DNA from: JAHRAH01 sp051009015
GTDB taxonomy: Bacteria; Pseudomonadota; Gammaproteobacteria; Tethybacterales; Persebacteraceae
Reading direction: 5' to 3'
DNA length: 25,246 nt
Assembly: GCA_051009015.1 (NCBI GenBank)
Contig: JBPCWZ010000011.1
Span: 1-25,246 of the forward strand
Shown here: piece by piece, positions 1-7,151 of the stretch
How the letters are laid out: each line of letters begins with the position of its first letter
How positions within the stretch are numbered: the stretch's first letter is position 1
Notes under the pieces: generated by a model
The model's input: only the letters and a program-made list of their open reading frames with translations
Database searches by the model: none
What the model was told of the DNA's origin: nothing
Program-made: the position numbers and the translations under genes

Positions 1-753
1 CAAGCGGCGTGTGTCCGGCGTCATTGACCTTATTGACCGATATGCCTTCTATATTCAAAAAGTTGCTCAGCCGTAGGGGATTGTCGGTCACTTGGGCGGC
101 AAGATGCAGCATTGTGTTGCCTCCTTGTGCCGATGCATTGACATCCGCCCCGGCGGCAAGCATAACGGAAATGCGCGGCGAATCGTGCGGGGTTATGCGC
201 AGGGCATAAAAAAGCAAATACGAATCCGCCTGCTCGTCTGTCCGCTCGTTAATATCGGCGCCGGAAGCGACAAACTGACGCGTCGTTTCCAAATCCATCG
301 CCGCAAAGGCATTAATGCGCGCACGCGCATCCCCCGCCGATGGAATGCCGAAAGCATCGCAACCCACGCGGACATTGCAAGAAGTGATAAAGCGCAAAGT
401 CAAAGTATCCTGCCCGGTATAGCCGGAGCGAACATACTCGCCGCCGACAAGCGTAAAGCCGACTCCGCTTATCGTCACCGTCATCAAACCGGCGGCGGGT
501 TGCGACAAAACGACGACCTCGCCGTCGGCGGTAATGGTTATCAAACCGGCGGGCTCGGTCGTGTAGGAAATGGACGATGGCGGAAGTTGTTGCGCCGATG
601 CCTTGTCGGCAAATGTCAAAGCACAAAAACCGCCGACAACCAAAGCAATGACGGCAAAAGCCGTTTGTGCAAAGGTCTCAGCCGTGCGCCGTGCGCCGTG
701 CGCCGTGCGCCGTGCGATGATAAACGACCAAAGTCAATAATGTCCGACAACAT
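1..753 (-). CDS. Secreted ankyrin-repeat protein, partial (3' end off window), 5' end apparently out of frame
   Basis: An open frame without stops runs from about position 735 on the minus strand off the left edge; codon starts share the phase of position 679. It encodes a hydrophobic export signal (AFAVIALVVGGFCALTFA followed by DKASA), a beta-rich stretch of about 80 residues, then ankyrin-like units (ASGADINERTDEQ, AAGADVNASAQGGNTMLHLAAQ, NDAGHTPL at the edge). No ATG or GTG lies in this frame upstream of the signal. The only good start is ATG 753, 8 nt after a TATAAT, and it is in a different frame: with five 7-nt repeats at 681-715 it reads 45 codons and stops. Three or six units would join ATG 753 to the ankyrin frame without any stop. 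I therefore call it a real gene drawn in a frame-off state. An internal TTG start (near residue LVVGG) is possible but would give a signal with no basic N-region. Function unknown; ankyrin repeats bind proteins. Confidence 0.7.
681..715. repeat. Five perfect tandem copies of a 7-nt unit (GCCGTGC / GCACGGC)
   Basis: The plus strand reads GCCGTGC five times without mismatch, inside the 5' coding region of the secreted ankyrin gene. The unit contains no stop codon in any frame, so changing copy number only shifts the reading frame (7 = 1 mod 3). Such short tandem repeats are the classic substrate of slipped-strand mispairing in phase-variable genes. Confidence 0.9.
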
Positions 754-761
754 CGCCAAAC

Positions 762-767
762 ATTATA
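762..767 (-). promoter_or_regulatory. -10 box of the secreted ankyrin gene, leaderless spacing
   Basis: A perfect TATAAT on the minus strand ends 8 nt before ATG 753, so the expected transcription start is at or within 1-2 nt of the A of ATG. No Shine-Dalgarno sequence fits. The -35 is poor (TTGGTA at an 18-nt spacing is the best seen). Confidence 0.55.
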
Positions 768-837
768 ATACAAAACCCCCCGTTTTACCAAACGCGCCAA
801 AAAAAACCGCCCATCTTCGTCATTCCCATCTCCATCA

Positions 838-876
838 TTCCAGCCCCCCTTCGGCTTTCGCGGGAATGACGGGATT
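838..876. repeat. dRS3-like dispersed repeat, degenerate
   Basis: Between lptG and the ankyrin gene, a CATTCC half-site and a CGGGAATGACGGGA half-site form an imperfect dyad. The same GCGGGAATGACGGG core recurs near 8035 and 15000. It may also act as a weak hairpin downstream of lptG. Confidence 0.55.
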
Positions 877-887
877 AAATGACAATA

Positions 888-1934
888 TTAAAGGCGGCGG
901 TGATGGCGCAGGGCGAAAAATACCGCCGCCGCCAATGCCAGCAATGGCAACAAATTCAAGGCGGGAGAAGAAAACAAAACCGCCGCTTGCGCCGACATTT
1001 GTTTGCCGAAATAATACGCGCCGCCGATGGCAGCCGCGCCCAAAGCCGCCGGCGGCGCAGTCAAACGCCGCCGCCGATGCACCATCCAAACCGCGCTCGC
1101 CGCCAATAACAACAAAGCCGGCAAACCCGCCGCCCGCGCCCACAAAGCACCGGCAAACTTCGCCGCATTCTGCCCCGAATGTTCCAAAGCATCGCTCGCC
1201 CGCGCCAAACCCGCCGCCGACATATCGCGCGGGCGCTCGTTCAATGCCGACAATGCCCCCGCGTTTATGCGCATCAGCCACGGGCGGCTGGCAAACTTCT
1301 CGCGCACCACTTCGCCGTTTGCCGGATGCGCGGTTTCAACATCCCGCAAAAGCCATCCTTCGGAAATTCTCTCGCCGCTTTTTGCGGTAAGGATGGTTGT
1401 GATTTGCCCGCCGCCGGTTTGATAGATGATGATATCGCGCAGCAAGTTGCCGCCGATAACTTCGCCGATGCGGGCAAAGTTGTCTCCCTCCCGCAGCCAG
1501 ACATTGCGCCCGATATTGCCTTCCTCGCGCACCAACCGGGCGACATTGCGCCCCGGTGCTATCAACAGTTCGCTCGCCGCGCCATAAAGCCCGGCAACAG
1601 GCAAAGCCGCCGCCGCCGAAAAAGCCGCAACCATGGATACCGACAAACCCGAAGCGCGCATGACCGAAAGTTCATGCGAATCGTCCGCGCGGCGCAAAGC
1701 CGCCGCCGCGCCAATGGCGGCGGCAAAAAAACTCGTCTCCATCGCCAACCGCGGAGTCGCCAATAGCGCAAGCAATAATGCCGTTGCCGCATCATAATCC
1801 CCCGCATAGCGCAAAAACTCAAAAAAACCCGCCAGCGCCGAAAGCGCCGCCCACACAAGGGCTATCATCCCGCCGACACGGCGAAAAAAATACCTGAAAA
1901 GAATCACCGCCCGCCGCTTAAAAGTCGCAGGCAT
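888..1934 (-). CDS. lptG: LPS export permease LptG (YjgP/YjgQ family)
   Basis: A 348-residue inner-membrane protein of the LptF/LptG family, which with LptB forms the ABC transporter that extracts LPS from the inner membrane toward LptC. Hydrophobic segments cluster at the N-terminus (about residues 8-110) and C-terminus (about 245-345), flanking a periplasmic domain. Family-typical stretches include RASGLSVSMVAAFS after the second TM region and GNIGRNVWLREGDNFARIGE, which matches the 'LWAKDGNNFVYIE' region of E. coli LptG better than LptF. ATG 1934 overlaps the end of rnc by 31 nt. A GTG at 1907 overlaps the rnc stop as GTGA and would start at VILFRYFF, an equally plausible coupled start. 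It ends the selD-lepA-lepB-rnc operon. lptF is not beside it in this window, although lptF and lptG are usually paired. Confidence 0.88.
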   Translation of the reverse strand: MPATFKRRAVILFRYFFRRVGGMIALVWAALSALAGFFEFLRYAGDYDAATALLLALLATPRLAMETSFFAAAIGAAAALRRADDSHELSVMRASGLSVSMVAAFSAAAALPVAGLYGAASELLIAPGRNVARLVREEGNIGRNVWLREGDNFARIGEVIGGNLLRDIIIYQTGGGQITTILTAKSGERISEGWLLRDVETAHPANGEVVREKFASRPWLMRINAGALSALNERPRDMSAAGLARASDALEHSGQNAAKFAGALWARAAGLPALLLLAASAVWMVHRRRRLTAPPAALGAAAIGGAYYFGKQMSAQAAVLFSSPALNLLPLLALAAAVFFALRHHRRL

Positions 1935-2515
1935 TTTTCGGCGGCGTTTTGTTCCGCCGCCCGCACGGTTTTGCCGTCTCCTGTTGCGGTTATGATATCG
2001 CCGCTTGTCGTCTGCGCCCGGCATTCCACAAAAAAATGCGCATTGTGGTCGGCGCCGGTTTTTTGCAACAAAGTATAAGTCGGCGTTTTGTCGCCGCTGC
2101 TGTGTGTTGTTTCTTGCAGCATCATCTTCGGGTTTTTGAGGTTGTCGCCCGCCGCCATCTTTTCTTCAACTTCGGCAAGCGTATCGCCGAGCATTTTTTG
2201 CATTGCCTCATCCGCCGCCGCCAAGCCGCCGTCCAGATAGCACTGCGCGAAGTATTCCTCCGTCTTTCCGGCGATAACCGAGTCGGACATATCCGCAACC
2301 CCCCACGCCTTCGCCATCCCGCACCTTCGCGCCGCCGCCGCCAAAGCCCTGCCGCTGACAAGCGATTCGCGCACGAAAGTTAACTCCCCTTCGCGCAAAT
2401 GCGGATGACGCGCATACAAAAGCCGCGACGACAAAAACTGCAGCAAAGCATCGCCCAGCCACTCCTGCCGCTCCAATTGGGCGGTTTCAATACTCCGCCT
2501 TTTCCGTTTCGTCAT
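1904..2515 (-). CDS. rnc: Ribonuclease III, N-terminally shortened and divergent
   Basis: About 203 residues from ATG 2515. RNase III cleaves double-stranded RNA in rRNA and mRNA processing. The signature helix is present as LERQEWLGDALLQF, keeping the two glutamates and the aspartate that correspond to E38, E41 and D45 of E. coli. A standard dsRNA-binding domain ends the protein (KNPKMMLQE ... TPTYTLL ... GKTVRAAEQNAAEKCL). Two things are odd. The first 20 or so residues with the LTHRS motif, usual before the signature, are missing. In the segment aligned to E. coli ILADTVEALIGG the protein reads VIAGKTEEYFAQ, so the D114 equivalent is Gly while the E117 equivalent is kept. The start overlaps the lepB tail by 29 nt and has no clear ribosome site; an in-frame TTG at 2572 adds only low-complexity sequence. 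Gene order lepA-lepB-rnc supports the identification. Confidence 0.85.
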   Translation of the reverse strand: MTKRKRRSIETAQLERQEWLGDALLQFLSSRLLYARHPHLREGELTFVRESLVSGRALAAAARRCGMAKAWGVADMSDSVIAGKTEEYFAQCYLDGGLAAADEAMQKMLGDTLAEVEEKMAAGDNLKNPKMMLQETTHSSGDKTPTYTLLQKTGADHNAHFFVECRAQTTSGDIITATGDGKTVRAAEQNAAEKCLRLLSGGR

Positions 2516-3374
2516 TGTTGTTATTGTTGTCGTTATCCGCGTCTTCGGTTTGCACTTTTGCCGGTTCGGCAAAAGGTTGCGACGACGGGCGCAGCGACAA
2601 ACCGGCGCGGCTGTCGTCCGAAGAAAAGTTGTATATCACCCGCACCGCCGGACCTATCAGATGACTCTCCGGCAAAAGCCCCCAATAGCGGCTATCGTTG
2701 CTGTGGTCGCGGTTGTCTCCGGCGACAAAATAATAGCCATCAGGCAAATGGCAGTTCAACACCCGCCCGCTCGGCAAACGCAACAAAGAGCAGTTGTCAT
2801 CCGGCGTTTGGGCGACTCCCGCCCGCCTGCCGTCGTCTTCTTGCAAAATATGATACCAGCCGCCATCGGGAAGCCGCTCGCGATATAAACCGCCGCTGCC
2901 GCCCGGATAGGAATAAATCTCTTCTTCGTCGCGGGCGGGAATGCGCCGGTCGTTGATATAAAAAACGCCGTCGTAATAACTCAACTTGTCGCCGGGCAGG
3001 GCGATAATGCGCTTGACAAAGTATATCTCGTCGCCGGGCTTGCGAAAAACGACAATATCGCCGCGCGCCGGCGGCTCTCCCGCCGAAAGCCGCCAATGCC
3101 AAACCGGCATGCGAAAGCCGTAGCGGTTTTTTTCCACCAGCACATAATCGCCAACGCGCAATGTCGGCTGCATGGAGTTTGACGGGATGGTGAACCAGTC
3201 AAAAAAAAAACCGCGAAAAACAAACACCGCCAGAAAGATGACGAAGATGTCGCGCCAGAACGACACCGCCCCCCGCCGCTCCGCCGTTTCGCCGCGCCGG
3301 TCTATGGCGAAATAGGCGTAAAGCAGCCCGGAGGCGGCGGAAAGCAGAAAGAAAACAAGGTCGGTTGAATACAT
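2487..3374 (-). CDS. lepB: Signal peptidase I
   Basis: A 295-residue membrane-bound serine protease that removes signal peptides from exported proteins. Two N-terminal hydrophobic segments (about residues 5-22 and 42-58) precede the periplasmic catalytic domain. The Ser-Lys dyad is visible: Ser67 in IPSNSMQPTL and Lys121 in FVKRIIALPGDKL. The later signature GDNRDHSNDSRYWGLLPE is also present. ATG 3374 begins one base after the lepA stop, so the pair is co-translated. The last 20 residues form an acidic, asparagine-rich tail with a run of five Asn, not part of the usual fold. That tail is encoded by AAC/AAT-type repeats that overlap the start of rnc in another frame. Confidence 0.96.
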   Translation of the reverse strand: MYSTDLVFFLLSAASGLLYAYFAIDRRGETAERRGAVSFWRDIFVIFLAVFVFRGFFFDWFTIPSNSMQPTLRVGDYVLVEKNRYGFRMPVWHWRLSAGEPPARGDIVVFRKPGDEIYFVKRIIALPGDKLSYYDGVFYINDRRIPARDEEEIYSYPGGSGGLYRERLPDGGWYHILQEDDGRRAGVAQTPDDNCSLLRLPSGRVLNCHLPDGYYFVAGDNRDHSNDSRYWGLLPESHLIGPAVRVIYNFSSDDSRAGLSLRPSSQPFAEPAKVQTEDADNDNNNNNDETEKAEY

Positions 3375-3375
3375 T

Positions 3376-5151
3376 TCAGTCGTCTTTTCGCAAGGCAGCC
3401 AAAAACGCCTCCTGCGGAATATCAACGCGGCCAAAACGCTTCATGCGCTTCTTGCCCGCCTTTTGCTTTTCCAGCAGTTTGCGCTTTCTGGTAATGTCGC
3501 CGCCGTAGCATTTGGCGGTAACATTCTTGCGCAGCGCCTTGACCGTCTCGCGGGCGATAATTTTACCACCGACCGCCGCCTGCACCGCAATGTCAAACAT
3601 CTGCCGCGGGATTAAACTTCGCAACTTCGCCGCAGTATCGCGCCCGCGCGCCGCCGCAAGCGTGCGCGGCGACATCATCGCCAAAGCGTCAATGCGCTCG
3701 CCGTTGATTAAAATATCCACGCGCACGACATCGGCGGCGCGGTATTCCAAAAACTCGTAATCCATTGAAGCAAACCCGCGGCTTGCCGATTTCAAACGCC
3801 CGAAAAACCCGCTTATCAATTCCGCCAGCGGCGCTTCGTAATGCAAAACCGCGCTGCGCTCGGCATAATCGGTGCGCTTGTGCGCGGCGCGGCTTTCGGC
3901 GGCGATTTGCATAGCCGCCCCGACATATTCCGCCGGCGTTACAATCGTCACCGCAACCATCGGCTCCAATACGCGGCGCAATGACGAAGGTTCCGGCATT
4001 CGGCTCGGATGATCCACTTCCGTCATTTCGCCGTTTGTTTTTTCCGCGCGATAGGCGACTCCGGGGGCGGCGATGATGATATCCAGATGATACTCGCGCT
4101 CCAAACGCTCGCGGGTTATCTCCAAATGCAGCATTCCCAACAAACCGCAACGCAAGCCAAAACCAAGCGCCGGGGAACTTTCGGTCTCAAAAGCCAGTGC
4201 GGTATCATTCAAACGCAACTTCTCCGCCGCCTCCCGCAACAGCGGAAAATCATTCGGGCTGACCGGGAAGAAACTGGCAAAAACATGCGGCTTTGCCTTG
4301 CGAAAACCGGGCAATGCCGCGGCACAAGGCGCGCGCGCCAAAGTCAGCGTATCGCCGACCTGGGCAATATCCAAATCTTTCAATCCGGTAATAATGCAGC
4401 CGACTTCTCCGGCGGCGAGTGATTTGCGCTCTTGCCATTTTGGCGTGTAAATGCCAATGGACTCACACTCCCTTTCTTCGCCGTTTGCCATAAAACGCAC
4501 GCGGTCTCCTGTTTTCAAAACGCCGTCCATCAGGCGCACCAAAATGACAACACCCTGATATTTGTCAAACCACGAATCAAATATCAACGCCCTTAGCGGC
4601 GCTTTGACATCGCCCGAAGGCGGCGGCACGCGCCCGACAAGCGCGGCAAGTAATTCATCAACCCCCGCGCCGGTTTTGGCGCTGACGCAAACGGCGTCAT
4701 CGGCGGTTATGCCGACCATGCTTTCTATTTGCGCCCGGGCGGCGGCGGTGTCGGCGGCGGGCAGGTCGGTTTTGTTCAGCACCGGCACAATGGCAAGCCC
4801 CAAACCGGCGGCGACATTGCAATTGGCAATGGTCTGCGCCTGCACTCCCTGGCTGGCATCAACAACCAAAAGCGCGCCCTCGCAAGCGGCAAGCGAACGC
4901 GATACTTCATAAGAAAAATCCACATGCCCGGGCGTGTCTATCAGATTAAGCGCATAGTCGTTATGGCGCAAACTCGCGGTTTGCGATTTGATGGTAATGC
5001 CGCGCTCGCGCTCCAAATCCATCGTATCCAAAACCTGCGCTTTCATCTCCCGCTCCGGCAAGCCGCCAAGGCGGCGGATGAGCATATCGGCAAGAGTGGT
5101 TTTGCCGTGGTCTATGTGCGCGATGATGGAAAAGTTGCGAATGTTCCGCAT
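3376..5151 (-). CDS. lepA: Elongation factor 4 (LepA, back-translocating GTPase)
   Basis: 591 residues, close to the 599 of E. coli. LepA is a ribosome-binding translational GTPase related to EF-G, linked to back-translocation and to initiation or 30S assembly. GTPase motifs run in order: AHIDHGKTTL (G1, residues 11-20), RGITI (G2 region), DTPGH (G3), NKTDLP (G4) and SAKTG (G5). The LepA-specific C-terminal domain is intact, with CYGGDITRKRKLLEKQKAGK near the end. ATG 5151 (MRNIRNFSIIAHID) matches the family start; the upstream in-frame extension is junk-like. It lies 17 nt after selD and one base before lepB. Confidence 0.97.
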   Translation of the reverse strand: MRNIRNFSIIAHIDHGKTTLADMLIRRLGGLPEREMKAQVLDTMDLERERGITIKSQTASLRHNDYALNLIDTPGHVDFSYEVSRSLAACEGALLVVDASQGVQAQTIANCNVAAGLGLAIVPVLNKTDLPAADTAAARAQIESMVGITADDAVCVSAKTGAGVDELLAALVGRVPPPSGDVKAPLRALIFDSWFDKYQGVVILVRLMDGVLKTGDRVRFMANGEERECESIGIYTPKWQERKSLAAGEVGCIITGLKDLDIAQVGDTLTLARAPCAAALPGFRKAKPHVFASFFPVSPNDFPLLREAAEKLRLNDTALAFETESSPALGFGLRCGLLGMLHLEITRERLEREYHLDIIIAAPGVAYRAEKTNGEMTEVDHPSRMPEPSSLRRVLEPMVAVTIVTPAEYVGAAMQIAAESRAAHKRTDYAERSAVLHYEAPLAELISGFFGRLKSASRGFASMDYEFLEYRAADVVRVDILINGERIDALAMMSPRTLAAARGRDTAAKLRSLIPRQMFDIAVQAAVGGKIIARETVKALRKNVTAKCYGGDITRKRKLLEKQKAGKKRMKRFGRVDIPQEAFLAALRKDD

Positions 5152-5168
5152 TGTTTTGCTTTTGCGCC

Positions 5169-6257
5169 TTATGTTTTGACGGCGATAACGCCGCCCTTGT
5201 TGTTTGCATCCGGCGGCAGGCATCGCCCGACAACCGCCGCATGCCCGCAGTTGTGTTTATAAAACAACGCCAAAGCATCATCAGCAACATCCGGCGCGCA
5301 TGCCAATAACAATCCGCCGCTTGTTTGCGGGTCGCAAAGGATCTCCCGCTGCCAATCCGCGCCGTCAAATATTACTTCGTTTTGACAATCTTGCCAGTTG
5401 CGTTTGCCGCCTCCTGTGCCGCCTTTTTTGGCAAGCATTATTGCGCCGTCCATAAGCGGCAACTTGTCAAAATCCAACTGCGCCCGAATGCCCGAAGCGC
5501 GGCACATTTCCAGCAAATGCCCGAGCATGCCAAAGCCGGTAATATCGGTCAGCGAATGCGCGCCAGCCAAAGCGGCAAGCGGCAAACCCGCGCTATTAAG
5601 CGTTTTCATTGTCGCCGTCATTGTTGCATATTGTTGTTGCGGAAGTTTTCCCCCGCGGTGCGCGGCACTTAGCAAACCCGCGCCCAATGGTTTGCCGAGA
5701 ATTAAAATATCGCCCGGTTGCGCATTGCCGTTTGTGAGAATCTTGTCCGGATGCGCGCTGCCGATGGCGCACAAGCCATAAAGCGGTTCGGCATTGCGAA
5801 TGGAATGCCCGCCCGCGACAACAACGCCCGCCTGTTGACAAATATCCGCGCCGCCTTGCAGGATTTGTTTGACGGTCGCATTATCAACCGCTTCGGGCAT
5901 CGCCGTCAGCGCAAGGGCAAAAAGCGGGCGCGCGCCCATCGCATAAATATCCGATAGCGCATTGGCGGCGGCGATAGCGCCAAAATCGGCGGCGTCATCA
6001 ACAACCGGCGCAAAAAAATCGGCACTGGCGACAATGGCAGAATCGTCCCCGACACGCCAAACAGCGGCATCATCACAAAACTCCCCGCCAACCAATAACT
6101 TCCCGCCAACCGGCAAATCATCGCCGCCGTCTTTCATCGGGCGAATGTCGTTATTTTTGACGGCGGCATGCAAAGGCGCAAGCCACTGACGCAAAACCCC
6201 GGCGCTTATCTTGCAACCGCACCCGCCGCTGCCGGCAAAAGCAGTCAACTTTGTCAT
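5169..6257 (-). CDS. selD: Selenide, water dikinase (selenophosphate synthetase)
   Basis: 362 residues. SelD makes monoselenophosphate from selenide and ATP, the donor for selenocysteine and for 2-selenouridine in tRNA. The catalytic loop is GSGGCGCKIS with Cys13 and Lys16 aligning with Cys17 and Lys20 of E. coli; there is no in-frame TGA, so this is the Cys form. Other family marks are DDAAVW, SADFFAPVVDD, AANALSDIYAMGARP, VVAGGHSI and the C-terminal CDPQTSGGLL. ATG 6257 has a good ribosome site (GGAAAGAG, 6 nt upstream). It leads the operon ahead of lepA; no selA, selB or mnmH is in the window, so which Se pathway it feeds cannot be told. Confidence 0.96.
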   Translation of the reverse strand: MTKLTAFAGSGGCGCKISAGVLRQWLAPLHAAVKNNDIRPMKDGGDDLPVGGKLLVGGEFCDDAAVWRVGDDSAIVASADFFAPVVDDAADFGAIAAANALSDIYAMGARPLFALALTAMPEAVDNATVKQILQGGADICQQAGVVVAGGHSIRNAEPLYGLCAIGSAHPDKILTNGNAQPGDILILGKPLGAGLLSAAHRGGKLPQQQYATMTATMKTLNSAGLPLAALAGAHSLTDITGFGMLGHLLEMCRASGIRAQLDFDKLPLMDGAIMLAKKGGTGGGKRNWQDCQNEVIFDGADWQREILCDPQTSGGLLLACAPDVADDALALFYKHNCGHAAVVGRCLPPDANNKGGVIAVKT

Positions 6258-6307
6258 TTGCGGCTCTTTCCGCGCATTATCCACTATTCCCCCCATTCGC
6301 GCCGCCA

Positions 6308-6313
6308 ATTATA
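6308..6313 (-). promoter_or_regulatory. Probable -10 box of the selD-lepA-lepB-rnc-lptG operon
   Basis: TATAAT on the minus strand, 50 nt before the selD ATG, in the 189-bp gap after pyrF. No convincing -35 is seen at 16-18 nt. The transcript would carry a leader of about 43 nt with the GGAAAGAG ribosome site. Confidence 0.45.
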
Positions 6314-6446
6314 ACCGCAATCATTACCGCAACCTTTTCGCCAACGGGCAAGTTTCGCCAAACAATAATAAGTTATCGCAAATGATGAAAAAGCGAAAAC
6401 GGCGGCGGGTTTTGTTATTTTCGCCTGTTTCGTTATTTTGGGGGGG

Positions 6447-7151
6447 TTATTCTTTTTTGACGGCGGCGGCCAGTTCGGCGTTTATTGCCATTGCGGCGGC
6501 GCGCGGGTTTTTGGCATCGCGGATTGGTCTGCCCACTACCACATAATCGCCGCCGGAGCGGATGATATCGCCGGGGGGGGAAGTGCGTTTTTGGTCGTCT
6601 TCGTTGTTGATAACCGGGCGCACGCCGGGGGTGACGAGTATTAACTTTTCGCCGCATTCCGCCCGCAATGCCGCAACTTCCAAGCCGGACGATACCACGC
6701 CGTCGCAACCGCAAGCCAAAGCCCGCCGCGCCCGGGATAAAACAACATCGCGCACATTGCAGTCAAAACCCAAATCATTCATATCCCCGGCGTCCAAACT
6801 CGTCAGCGCCGTTACCGCCAGTATTTTCAGATCGCCTTTGGCTTTTGCCGCCGCCGCCATCATCGCATCATTGCCATGCACGGTCAAAAACTTCGCGCCG
6901 CTGTTTGCCAAAGTCGCAGTCGCCCGCGCCACCGTCGCCGGGACATCAAAAAGTTTCAGGTCGGCAAAAACCGACAAGTCGCGCTTTGCCAGATCGTCAA
7001 GCAGTTGCCGCCCCTCTCCGGCGGCAAAAAGTTCCAGCCCTATTTTGTAAAACGATGCGGCATCGCCGAGTTCTTCAACCAACTTCAAGGCATCCGCCCG
7101 GCGGGGGACATCCAAAGCGACAATCAAACCGCCGCGTTTTTGTTGCATCAT
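6447..7151 (-). CDS. pyrF: Orotidine 5'-phosphate decarboxylase
   Basis: 234 residues, TIM-barrel enzyme that converts OMP to UMP, the last step of de novo pyrimidine synthesis. The catalytic DxKxxD motif is FADLKLFDVPATV (Asp64, Lys66, Asp69). Lys37 in FYKIGLELF and the phosphate-binding C-terminal segments TPGVRP and VVVGRPI are present. The start is ATG 7151 or the adjacent ATG 7148. The first shares its A with the TGA stop of the DUF547 gene (TGATG), so the two are translationally coupled. The pairing with DUF547 has no obvious metabolic reason. After the stop there are 189 bp with no clear terminator hairpin. Confidence 0.96.
   Translation of the reverse strand: MMQQKRGGLIVALDVPRRADALKLVEELGDAASFYKIGLELFAAGEGRQLLDDLAKRDLSVFADLKLFDVPATVARATATLANSGAKFLTVHGNDAMMAAAAKAKGDLKILAVTALTSLDAGDMNDLGFDCNVRDVVLSRARRALACGCDGVVSSGLEVAALRAECGEKLILVTPGVRPVINNEDDQKRTSPPGDIIRSGGDYVVVGRPIRDAKNPRAAAMAINAELAAAVKKE

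Noticed and set aside
92..1390. Long plus-strand open frame opposite the ankyrin gene and lptG
   Set aside because: It is antisense to recognised genes, rich in Arg/Pro/Ala low-complexity residues, and has no family resemblance; a shadow of GC-rich coding DNA.
2516..2640. Frameshifted remnant of the missing RNase III N-terminus upstream of ATG 2515
   Set aside because: None of the three minus-strand frames there resembles the LTHRS region; the lepB frame is continuous to its stop.
5169..6257. Selenocysteine-containing SelD
   Set aside because: The catalytic position is an ordinary Cys codon (GCGCK loop) and there is no in-frame TGA.
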